From NCBI GenBank assembly GCA_001766655.1, contig MJCC01000003.1, positions 714,212-778,211 on the forward strand: 64,000 nt of DNA. The letters are read 5' to 3'. A program made the translations under genes and the position numbers. Below the pieces are notes generated by a model. That model worked only from the letters and a program-made list of their open reading frames with translations. It did not search any database and was not told the DNA's origin. The first letter of the stretch is position 1; each line of letters opens with the position of its first letter. Origin of the DNA: Phytomonas francai (Eukaryota > Euglenozoa > Kinetoplastea > Trypanosomatida > Trypanosomatidae). Positions 7,353-16,323 of the stretch are shown in pieces.

Positions 7353-10300
7353 CTAAAAAGAAGACAGTAACTTAGCCACTTCGTCACGCGTGACTGGCAC
7401 CTTAAGGCCACAATAATTTGGCTTGGCAAGTAAATTCGTGAAGAAGTCGTACTTCCGTAGAATCAGCTTTGAAAATTGTTGCCAGGTACGCTGCAATAGT
7501 GTGCTATGAAATGATTCCTCATTCCCACCGGAGACGACCTCACGCAAAAAATGTTTTTTTATCCTCGTCGCACTCGACCGAACACCGGTACGGAATTCCT
7601 TCTCAAACTTGTCTAATACCTTTTTTACGGCATCCACGGATAATGTTCGGTGATGTCGCAGCTCCTCCTCGGAGTAAACATTTGAAAGGTCCTCAGCAGA
7701 AAGAATAAAGACTCCGAAATTGGGGAAGTCTTTAGCCAAAAGCACGCGTGTCATGTAAAGATCCCTGTAGAAATTCCGCTTAACTTTAGAGGACTCATAA
7801 TGTTCATGTAACAGCTCCACGGCATAGCTACCCGTTGGCAACGCGACATAGAAGGCGCAAAAGAAGGCGTGATGCCGGTATTGTTGAATAAAGTTCCGCT
7901 TCAAAGCCTTATTTTCGTCGCTGTTCAGGCGCTCAATCACGTCGTGCACCTTTTTTTCGAGCAGTTCCACCAAGTTCAGCTTGGAGTCCTCGCTTGAGCT
8001 CCCGCCCGCCGATTTGAGGGCAGTAACCGCGTCCAGCGCGTCAAAGGACTGATCGACCAGGCTTGTCATGATCGAGGCGTACTGGGTACGATCGCGCACC
8101 TCTTCTGAAAGGGAATTGTGTATTTCCTCCATTCGCAAAATAAGGGCCGGCATCTTTTTAAAGCAATGAAGTAGTGCCGTTGGTCGGATTACATAGCGCC
8201 GGCGGCACACATTGATAGATTCCGTCTGTTCCGCGACAAAGCGCATTATAGCGCCCCTCACGATCTTCTCGAGGTCACGCAGGAGACATTGACAAAAGGT
8301 GCTCTTTGCCATCAGCTTGCTGGGATTGCGAAGGTAGGCCTTGATCACGCAAAGAGCAACAATGGAGTAAATTCGATCACACTTATCCGCAAAGAACTTA
8401 GAAAAGCTGATTAGCTCTGTCGCTAAAAAGCAACTGCGAATCCTATGGGCGATCTGCGGTGTTAAAACCTGATGGGTGGCAGTATCACTAGCACGACTAC
8501 CATGGGGAGTGGCGCTATCAGTTTCCCTGGGGTGACCGTGATAACTAAGGGAATCGTTCATAGAACGTATGCTTGGTGAGGGTGGATAGCGCGGCGGAAG
8601 ACCCAACTCTGACCTTACCGACAACTTCCTCCCGCCAGAGATTAAACTCACATCCTCACGGGGTGTTGCTGGGGGCTCCATTCGAATTCGTGCAATATCG
8701 GTTCCAAATACCTCTACAAGAGACTCTATAAATAGGTCGGCATCCTCCTGCTGCCTCCCCGGTGCCCTGGCTTCATCCTTGGGAAGCCCATCGAAGATTG
8801 GCATATTGCTTTCGAAGGCGGAAAAGCTGCTTGAGGAGCTATGGACAAACGAGGTTTTAGTGGACTCCACTCTGGCGGAAGCAGCTGCGTCACTGGCGGA
8901 GAGATTTGCCTCAGTAATCCCAAAGCAGTTATTCAGAATAGACTCCTCGTACAGAATACATGCCACGGTTGACTCCAGCGCAATCGAAAACGTCAGGTCC
9001 GGCCGAAGAAGCTTATGCGGGCAATGAATGACGCATGAAAGCCCTGTTCTAGTATTTGAGTCCCTGTGAATGGTGCAGTTGGGGTATAGAACCATTCCGT
9101 TGAGAACGGTTGAGGAGGGGAACTCAATGTAAAGGACGCGCTCCCGGCTACCATTTCCTGTTTCAGATGAAGCTCCTAAGCTACTGTTGGCACCGTCATA
9201 CCCGCTTGCCCCTCTAGGTGTTAGGGCAGGTGATGGCAGGGGTGTACTTCGCCACATAGGCGGAGTTCCACCAACCTGTCTGGGTTCCATACTAATTGTG
9301 ATGCCGCCTGCCTTGTTTTCGGAGGATCCCAAAAGAAAGGGACCAGATGACGGGTTGACTTTCTTAATTTGTTTGTGTAGCCCCTTGAAGTATTTGTAAA
9401 TTTCTACATGATACACCTTTTGCATGCCAGTGCGGTACTTGCGCAGCGTACTTGCAAAGCCCTCCATGTCAATACGAGAAAGGGCTTGAATAATGTCATT
9501 TATCTTTAAGAGTTTTTCGCTTAGATCAGTGTGTAGACGCCATACGAGACGATCGTCGCCACTGTAGCGTGCTCGATCTGCTATATATTGCTTTTCGTAG
9601 CCATCGATGATGGAAAATATGTAGGAGCGAGAGCGTTGAACAACCATGCGCCTCTGTTCAAGAAAATACGCTTTGCGCTCGCCAACGGCTGCGATAGGGT
9701 AGTCCGAATCCAGCTGAGGGTTATGCAAAATTTGTTGCATGTGCTTCATAGCATCGCTTAGGGTCTCAGCATTGCCGTCTTCCGAAAAGAAAGCGATGAG
9801 GTTCGAGTCCGGTTCTCTTTGCAAACGCCTTAGCAAGACCTGTGCAGCAGGTTTAAGGCTCAGTTGGTCATGAAGTTCAGTCATAATCACATGCAGTTGT
9901 GCAAGATTTTGTTGTCTACAGAGAAGCGCGTTGTTGGTGTGCTCAATTTCCTCGATCACTCCTTTTTTGGAAAGCAAGTTTGAGGAAAACTGCTCAATGC
10001 AGCCCTCCAGATTTTCCACATGGTGGATAAGATTAATAACTTGATTTCGCATATCATCCCAAGAGTTTACAGAAGTGACCAACGTGTTCAACGCCGCGAG
10101 CTCCGCTCTTTTTTGAGAGCTGAATAATTCCTCTTGAAACCCCTTAATGTCATCAAAGTCACCCTCACGCACAAATTTCAGTAGGTGCTGCTCTTCCTTA
10201 GTAGAGAATACCCTTCGCTTCTCTTGGTACAGTTTTCGAACTCGGGACACAGCATCAGCATCCACTTCGAGCCCGAATACTGGCGATAACACCCCATGTA

Positions 10301-10739
10301 CGAGATTGACGCCCTCCTGCCCATTTAACAGGCCATCATTGCGCGTTTTTCGGCTTTTCATTTCATTAAATCGCTTCAAAGTGGCTAGGAACATATCCCG
10401 CTGGATTTGCGACCCAAAACTCACTGAGAGCATCCCGCTTGCCCCAAAATTAAAGGTCGCATCGAAGCTGCCATTGTGCGTGACATCCCTAAGACGGTCT
10501 GCAGCAAAGGCCTGCTTAATTTTCGGACTATTATTCTTTCCAATACTAACGAGATTTAACGTCCAGGTATGATTAGCCAAGCTGCCGGATGCGGCAAGTG
10601 ACCGGCAAAGAATAAGCAATTGGAGTTTGGAAGGTTTCTTAGTCCCCAATACCGTAACCAGCTCACCGGCCTGAACTTCCTCCAGACGCTCCTGAAAGAA
10701 TGCCTCGACGACTAGTTTGTGATCGCTTAATCGATTCAT
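7353..10739 (-). CDS. SEC3: Exocyst complex subunit Sec3 (EXOC1-like)
   Basis: 1128 residues from the ATG at 10739. The exocyst tethers secretory vesicles to the plasma membrane, which in trypanosomatids means the flagellar pocket. Seen: a Sec3-type PH-like lipid-binding domain at about residues 55-125 (TWTLNLVSIGK ... FNFGASGMLSVSFGS); a helical heterodimer-forming region at about 200-300 with NLEGCIEQFSSNLLSKKGVIEEIEHTNN split over predicted coiled coil and ending LHDQLSLKPA; a low-complexity linker at about 490-760; and a helical C-terminal rod through residue 1128. Order and length suit Sec3/EXOC1 (fungal and animal proteins are about 900-1300 residues). Assignment rests on architecture and patchy similarity. 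No break is seen. Confidence 0.75.
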   Translation of the reverse strand: MNRLSDHKLVVEAFFQERLEEVQAGELVTVLGTKKPSKLQLLILCRSLAASGSLANHTWTLNLVSIGKNNSPKIKQAFAADRLRDVTHNGSFDATFNFGASGMLSVSFGSQIQRDMFLATLKRFNEMKSRKTRNDGLLNGQEGVNLVHGVLSPVFGLEVDADAVSRVRKLYQEKRRVFSTKEEQHLLKFVREGDFDDIKGFQEELFSSQKRAELAALNTLVTSVNSWDDMRNQVINLIHHVENLEGCIEQFSSNLLSKKGVIEEIEHTNNALLCRQQNLAQLHVIMTELHDQLSLKPAAQVLLRRLQREPDSNLIAFFSEDGNAETLSDAMKHMQQILHNPQLDSDYPIAAVGERKAYFLEQRRMVVQRSRSYIFSIIDGYEKQYIADRARYSGDDRLVWRLHTDLSEKLLKINDIIQALSRIDMEGFASTLRKYRTGMQKVYHVEIYKYFKGLHKQIKKVNPSSGPFLLGSSENKAGGITISMEPRQVGGTPPMWRSTPLPSPALTPRGASGYDGANSSLGASSETGNGSRERVLYIEFPSSTVLNGMVLYPNCTIHRDSNTRTGLSCVIHCPHKLLRPDLTFSIALESTVACILYEESILNNCFGITEANLSASDAAASARVESTKTSFVHSSSSSFSAFESNMPIFDGLPKDEARAPGRQQEDADLFIESLVEVFGTDIARIRMEPPATPREDVSLISGGRKLSVRSELGLPPRYPPSPSIRSMNDSLSYHGHPRETDSATPHGSRASDTATHQVLTPQIAHRIRSCFLATELISFSKFFADKCDRIYSIVALCVIKAYLRNPSKLMAKSTFCQCLLRDLEKIVRGAIMRFVAEQTESINVCRRRYVIRPTALLHCFKKMPALILRMEEIHNSLSEEVRDRTQYASIMTSLVDQSFDALDAVTALKSAGGSSSEDSKLNLVELLEKKVHDVIERLNSDENKALKRNFIQQYRHHAFFCAFYVALPTGSYAVELLHEHYESSKVKRNFYRDLYMTRVLLAKDFPNFGVFILSAEDLSNVYSEEELRHHRTLSVDAVKKVLDKFEKEFRTGVRSSATRIKKHFLREVVSGGNEESFHSTLLQRTWQQFSKLILRKYDFFTNLLAKPNYCGLKVPVTRDEVAKLLSSF

Positions 10740-11194
10740 TCCACAATGTGCTTGTAAGTGAAGAAGCTAAAGGTAAAAGTAGGAGTAACAACGAACAGAA
10801 TGAAAAATCCGCCCTTCCGAAGTGAAAAGGCAGTATCGCAAACAACTATGCACTCTACATACTTTGTAAGTGAAACAGTCAATAGTGGAAAAAGGGGAAA
10901 AATGTAAACACGATATCCTAAAAGAGGAAAACAACAATATAGGAATGTCTTTCCCTTGTCCAGTAGTTATGAATCATTTTATTTTAAAAAATATATTTTT
11001 AGTGATGCTGATGGAAAAGTATATTACAAGGAAAGAAATAAGCTAGGGACGACATCATATACGTTACCGCAAAAATGAAACATTGTAAAACACCGAATTC
11101 TACAGAACTAAACTTCTATGAGTAGTAAAAAAAATCTCAACAACATAATGTGATCTATAAGGTGTGTAATGAATATTTTTAAAAAATGAAACTA
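10740..11194. other. Spacer
   Basis: AT-rich, with poly-A/T tracts. No gene or structured repeat is recognised. Confidence 0.4.
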
Positions 11195-14035
11195 TTAGAA
11201 GACCGAAGGTGTAGGCGGCAAAGGCATCGGTAATAGCAATGTGTATGGCTCGGACAGTTGTATTGGATACTCTTTAAACAACACCGTCGAGGTGGGATCG
11301 TTTGCAGGATAGAGGATATCCTCACAGGGATGAGCATTGATGTCAGGTTTACCACGGCGTCGCTCTTCGATGAGTTCAGGATCCTTTTTACGAGTAAAGC
11401 GGTGACACGTGGCATCTATCAGGTCATCCGTGAACTCAACGGCCCCTGCAGCAGGCTTCGCTGAGGGCGATCCAGCATCCACCATATTTACCACTGTTGT
11501 GCCTTTTGTATGACCATCGTTTTTGATCTTCAACGTAAAGGCACCACTGCCGTCAAGAATAGGAGGCATAGCGTCACCGAATACGCGATCTGATAAGGAA
11601 TAATTAGGAAGCCTCACAGGGTGGTGGTAGGGCAAAGCCTCGGCTTCCAGTGAGTGATCTTTCACATAGCGTTCAAGGCTAAAAGTTGATTTGCGAAGGT
11701 CATCTTGCTGCTCAAGAATCACAGCGGTACTCTCTAGGTTACTATCACTGACCTCGTCATAAGGCACATCTCCAGATTCCTCATCGACATTCTGGTTTTT
11801 CAATATTTGATAAACCTTGCGAGGGTCCATGAGACGACCCTTGCGCAATCCCGAAATGACAACAGGCGGCCCGAGCATCTCTTGGAGATTTCTTAGTTCG
11901 CGTTCTGGAGAATACTCAGAACGGGCGTGTGTTAATGTTTTGTTGTCGGCTATCTGTACCATTGCATTGCTTTGAGGAATGATATCATGATCACCACTTA
12001 TCTTGTTAGTGACATACTCCTGTGCTGTAGGGCCCTTTTGGCTTATTGATATTTGCCCCTCCAGCGGCTGAGATGCAGTGAAAGCAACGGTATGCTCCTC
12101 GTCGGTAGTCTTTCCCTCAGGTATAGGCTCAGGTGGTCGAGCGGATCGAGGACTCAAAGATGAAGAAATGGATTCTGTGGAATTCTCAAGCGGGCTCTCC
12201 TCCTCTACCGCAACCACCTCTGGCTCACTTGCCACCGAAATCGAACCAACATTATCATCTCTTTCACCGTCACTTTCATGGAAGTCTGAGGTGCCACGTG
12301 ATGATAAGCAAGAGATGACAGCTTCAGGGCTCTCTTGATGCATCCCATTCCTCTCATCAGCGGAACTGTCATCTTCTTCACTAGCAATGCTCGGTGTTAA
12401 ACTGGATGCAAGCTTTACGACGTTCTTAAGATCTTGAAGCTTTACCTCAACTAACGCCACCAGTTCCTCATCATCGCTGGTGCGTTCCAGGGGGGGAACT
12501 ATCACACAGGGTTGTGTTTTTGTGCCCGTCGCAGTGGAAATATACTGCAAATTTTGGACAGACGGCGACAGCGTTGTCTGTGAAACTGTCGGATGCCCCA
12601 TCTCAGAGATCTCGTCGTCTATCCTGGACATCTCTGACTGTCTTACCGGCAGCGATTCAGTTGTGGGTGCGGAGGGCATACTGGGTTGCCACTGTCGTTC
12701 GCTCCCTTCCTGCGTTCCTTCACAGTATGAATCTTGGGATTTGCAATCATCCTCTAAGTGCACACTACTCTCTCTGCACCCCTCACCAGGCAGAGTCTCA
12801 GCGCAGTCGCTGAATGTATTCTGACTCTCATCTGCGAGTCTTGAGTTAAGCACAGCGGAAACATTGGCAGGCTTCAACAGATCATCTTGCCCCTGTCGCG
12901 ACAGAGCTTGACTCTCCCTAAGCATGTTCCCCTTGTCGCATTCACTAATGAGGTCTGCTAACGGCCACTTCCAGATGTCTCCTCTGCTGGACACTACCAG
13001 TAACGTTTCGTTCGCATAAAGTTGAACCCTTATGACACCGTAACCGACATCGAAGCGAGCGAGCTCCTTCAAACCATCTTCCAAGTTAGCAAAGTAATAC
13101 AGCAGAACCACACCAGAAGCGGTGCCGGCAACCAAATAGTTCGCAAAACAGGTGGCACACTGAATAGCGTTATCCAGAGTAAAGCGCCTATTAAGTCTCC
13201 ATTTATTCTGAGATTGTTGTATTGTCCGCTCACACGTCGTGAGATTCGAGGAAGCTAACTCTGTTTCTGTATATATCGAGATACATGTGCTGAAGCAAAA
13301 CACGGTTGTTAAGTGTTGTGGTATGATGCTCTCAAAGAATAGGACATCTACAACGGGATCTAGTTCACTCATCCACGTCATTAGACATTCCCCGGTGTCA
13401 ACCAATAGAACACAGAAGTGATGATCTGCTGAACAGCAAATAAGTTGTTCGTGATGTACCCTCAAGCACACTACGGTATCCTCTAAGAGCAATTTTTTCC
13501 AAAGTCGCTTTGGGTGCGTGGCAACGCTGCCCTGGATCAGCCCCTCATGATTAAGGCCCCAAACCGACACCTGACCGCCCCCTTCGCCACAGACGATATA
13601 ATTCTCATCGCAAAAAAGTGCGCTTGGGCGAGTATTAAATCTATCCAACACTCTCACCATGCCCGTACCGAGGTTTGCCAAAAGTAGCTCATTTGAAAAA
13701 GCGAGGGAGTATAGTAGATGGGTCCCGCGGCTGCCAAAATCCGATATACTGGAATCGGTGTGGGTGGGAAAATAACTGTGTATCAGTGATATACAGCGAA
13801 CTGGTGATTCTAATGGGATGTGATGTTCTAAATGGGTCAAGAAAAGACGAAACTCGCCATTGCAGACATCGACAAATTCAATAAACCCGTTTTGCGTGGT
13901 GACAGCAATGTGATTCGGTAGATGATGAGTCGACGCAACTCGCACAACTTGCTCACGACAATGTTGAAAGAGATCAAGTAAGACGTTGTCCTCCGCACTC
14001 TTCGCATCTAATTGCTTGAGAAAGAAGCAACTCAT
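11195..14035 (-). CDS. WD40-repeat protein with long disordered C-terminal half, family unknown
   Basis: 946 residues from the first ATG (14035); the frame extends upstream only through a GTG. Residues 1 to about 375 form degenerate WD/beta-propeller blades (for example NHIAVTTQNGFIEFVDVCNGE, NYIVCGEGGGQVSVWGLN, NYLVAGTASGVVLLYYF, GDIWKWPL). Residues 400 to about 720 are acidic and Ser/Glu-rich, predicted disordered. The C-terminal 200 residues contain more ordered blocks such as GRLMDPRKVYQILKNQN and DDLIDATCHRFTRKKDPELI, with a proline-rich end (LLLPMPLPPTPSVF). I do not recognise the family; a scaffold or trafficking role is possible but unproven. Confidence 0.75.
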   Translation of the reverse strand: MSCFFLKQLDAKSAEDNVLLDLFQHCREQVVRVASTHHLPNHIAVTTQNGFIEFVDVCNGEFRLFLTHLEHHIPLESPVRCISLIHSYFPTHTDSSISDFGSRGTHLLYSLAFSNELLLANLGTGMVRVLDRFNTRPSALFCDENYIVCGEGGGQVSVWGLNHEGLIQGSVATHPKRLWKKLLLEDTVVCLRVHHEQLICCSADHHFCVLLVDTGECLMTWMSELDPVVDVLFFESIIPQHLTTVFCFSTCISIYTETELASSNLTTCERTIQQSQNKWRLNRRFTLDNAIQCATCFANYLVAGTASGVVLLYYFANLEDGLKELARFDVGYGVIRVQLYANETLLVVSSRGDIWKWPLADLISECDKGNMLRESQALSRQGQDDLLKPANVSAVLNSRLADESQNTFSDCAETLPGEGCRESSVHLEDDCKSQDSYCEGTQEGSERQWQPSMPSAPTTESLPVRQSEMSRIDDEISEMGHPTVSQTTLSPSVQNLQYISTATGTKTQPCVIVPPLERTSDDEELVALVEVKLQDLKNVVKLASSLTPSIASEEDDSSADERNGMHQESPEAVISCLSSRGTSDFHESDGERDDNVGSISVASEPEVVAVEEESPLENSTESISSSLSPRSARPPEPIPEGKTTDEEHTVAFTASQPLEGQISISQKGPTAQEYVTNKISGDHDIIPQSNAMVQIADNKTLTHARSEYSPERELRNLQEMLGPPVVISGLRKGRLMDPRKVYQILKNQNVDEESGDVPYDEVSDSNLESTAVILEQQDDLRKSTFSLERYVKDHSLEAEALPYHHPVRLPNYSLSDRVFGDAMPPILDGSGAFTLKIKNDGHTKGTTVVNMVDAGSPSAKPAAGAVEFTDDLIDATCHRFTRKKDPELIEERRRGKPDINAHPCEDILYPANDPTSTVLFKEYPIQLSEPYTLLLPMPLPPTPSVF

Positions 14036-14705
14036 TTCACGGTTTTCCTTCCTTGTTGTTGCCAAGCGCCAAAATTTCACTTGGGTATAGGCGCAAATAA
14101 AAAGGTGGAGTATATATACAGGGAGGATAATAAAATAAGGTCAATACTGTGATAATTTTATGATACCTTTCCCGACATCCAAAGAATGAAATTGTTAGGT
14201 AAATAAATAAATAAATGTATGTATATTTATATATGTCTCAAAACGAACATAATGCAATTTCGTTTCATAGCTTCAGAGCTATATTAAATACACAGAATGG
14301 TATTTAGTAAGCATCAATAGCTGCATGTAGAAGTGTGCGTACGTGTTCTCCTCGGGAGCTTTCTTATTTTAAAACCTTCTCAATATGACGCACACTGGAG
14401 AAAGGTGGAGAGTCAAGGAAATGCTTAAAATATATACTATTACAATTTATCAAAGCGCTGTTTTTGTTTTTTGTCAAACGATCTCCACACGGCCTAATTT
14501 ACTACCCGAGCCACCCTTAGTCTGAAAAGGCAACTAAAAGTCTCCTGGAAAATATGGTAAGAAGCTAGCCCCCTTTCACTCACTTCACCTTTTCACCTGT
14601 GAAGTTCTGCACAAATAATTATTTGATTAAAGCTAAACCGTTTTCGATTACTTTAATATTATAGTGCTGCAACGATACGAGAAAATTAGCCATCAGGATG
14701 GCTTC
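14036..14705. other. Spacer
   Basis: 670 bases, AT-rich, with AAAT repeats at about 14200-14215. No gene is recognised. Confidence 0.4.
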
Positions 14706-15809
14706 TTACATTTTCAAAGGCGAATCGAACATGCTACTTAGACTCTCTTGACGTGTGTACTTGTCGATGACAATCGCAATAAGTGGTGCGATTGTCAGGA
14801 CCTTCAATTTTGGCATGCATTTTTGCTTCTCCTCCTGAGGGATAGAATCGGAAACCACTAATTCTGAGAGCGATGTACAATCATTGATACGCTGAGGGCA
14901 TGGATCGGTGATAATGCCGTGAGTGCAACAAGCCGTCACCCGTGCCGCACCCAACGACTTGAGCAGATTTGACGCCTTCACGAGTGTTTCACCAGTGTCA
15001 ATTATGTCATCTACGATAACACAGTTCAAACCATTGACCTCACCAACAGTTTGCAGAACTTCCTCGCCTCCGATGGTATTTTGTCGCTTCACGATCGTCA
15101 CGAGGTTTTTGACATGGAGAATATCAGCCAGCCTGCTCATCCGAACGACACCGCCTGCGTCAGGGGACACTAGCACAATCCGGTCCAAATCAAACCACGG
15201 CTGCTTCCGCAAGTAGCGCGCGAACTCATGTGCCATAAACAGGTTGTCTAGAGGCACATTGCCAAAGAAGCCTTGAATTTGCCCGGAGTGCAAGTCCAAG
15301 GTTGTTATACGGTCAGCGCCCATCTGGACGATCATGCGTGCAATCAGCGACGCGGAGATCGGGCCCCGTAAATCTCGCTTGCAGCCCTGTCTCGCGTAAC
15401 CGAAGAATGGCATAATGACGGTGATCGACTTTGCATTGCTCAAACGCATCTTACGGATCAAAATCATAAGTTCCATAATGGATGTATTGATGTCAATGAC
15501 ATTGTTGCCTGTAGTGCTTTGAATGATATACACATCGGCACCAAGGACATTCTCATTAATCCGAACATTGACCTCGCCGCTTGCGTACTGAGTAACAGAC
15601 GTATTGTGGGTGTTTTTGCCAAGCAAAAGAGCTACAGCCTCAGCGAGTGGGCGATTGCCGTTTCCTGATACTAAGGAAATAGGACGCGTTATGTTTACAT
15701 GTACGGGCGAGACAGTACCAGATATAGCATCTACCTCGGACAGCTTACCAGGTTCGTAAAAGTAAGCTTCCTCGATGCGCATAAGCTGATCCTGGACTGA
15801 GCTTAACAT
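14706..15809 (-). CDS. PRS: Ribose-phosphate pyrophosphokinase (PRPP synthetase)
   Basis: 367 residues from the ATG at 15809. It makes 5-phosphoribosyl-1-pyrophosphate from ribose-5-phosphate and ATP for nucleotide salvage and pyrimidine synthesis. Seen: FFGYARQGCKRDLRGPISA (135-153), the ATP/ribose-5-phosphate loop region; DLHSGQIQGFF (172-182), the signature helix; VSPDAGGVVR (214-223); and the PRPP-binding VIVDDIIDTGETL (264-276). A 40-residue N-terminal extension precedes the catalytic core, relative to the roughly 315-residue bacterial enzyme. Trypanosomatids carry several PRS paralogues, some in glycosomes; no C-terminal SKL-type signal is seen here (the end is SPLKM). The loop RQGCKRD differs from the usual RQDRK, so regulation may differ. 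Confidence 0.95.
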   Translation of the reverse strand: MLSSVQDQLMRIEEAYFYEPGKLSEVDAISGTVSPVHVNITRPISLVSGNGNRPLAEAVALLLGKNTHNTSVTQYASGEVNVRINENVLGADVYIIQSTTGNNVIDINTSIMELMILIRKMRLSNAKSITVIMPFFGYARQGCKRDLRGPISASLIARMIVQMGADRITTLDLHSGQIQGFFGNVPLDNLFMAHEFARYLRKQPWFDLDRIVLVSPDAGGVVRMSRLADILHVKNLVTIVKRQNTIGGEEVLQTVGEVNGLNCVIVDDIIDTGETLVKASNLLKSLGAARVTACCTHGIITDPCPQRINDCTSLSELVVSDSIPQEEKQKCMPKLKVLTIAPLIAIVIDKYTRQESLSSMFDSPLKM

Positions 15810-15892
15810 TGTTAGCTATTTGGGATGATATTGTGCCCTCTTGTTTATACTTTAAAAAAACACGTTTCCTTTAGCCTATAATTGACTTACGC

Positions 15893-15929
<37 letters not shown>

Positions 15930-16323
15930 GCGGAAGAAAAAAATTAACGAAAAAGAAGATCTCTTAGCACTACTTGCATGTATAAATATACTCAGGAGAA
16001 ATTTCAGCCCCTGGCAAAGACGCCTGGATCAATCAACTCTGATGTACAGAGCATTATTTGTGCAGGCGAGGTTGGAAAGGGTTAAAGCCAACAACAACGC
16101 AAAGAATAAATATTGTACATGTTATTCCTTTCTGCACTCAGCCCTCTAATGCTTATGCGCCGTTTTACACCAATGCTTTCCATAGGGGAAACCTTATTTG
16201 AAATGTTGATAATGATTTACATATTCTCTTCAAAGGAGTATCTTCTCAGAAGCAGACAATGCACTCTATTTTGCACTTCTGGGGATTTGTGACTAGTTTT
16301 CCTCTTTATCCATGGAGTATCAA
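15810..16323. other. Spacer with CA microsatellite
   Basis: Contains (CA)16 at 15895-15926. No gene is seen otherwise. Confidence 0.5.
15895..15926. repeat. (CA)16 microsatellite
   Basis: Thirty-two bases of perfect CA dinucleotide repeat directly upstream of the leftward PRS gene. In the transcript it reads as a TG repeat in the 5' spacer. Confidence 0.95.

Noticed and set aside
14036..14080. Extra N-terminus of the WD40 gene
   Set aside because: The frame there begins with GTG; the first ATG is at 14035.
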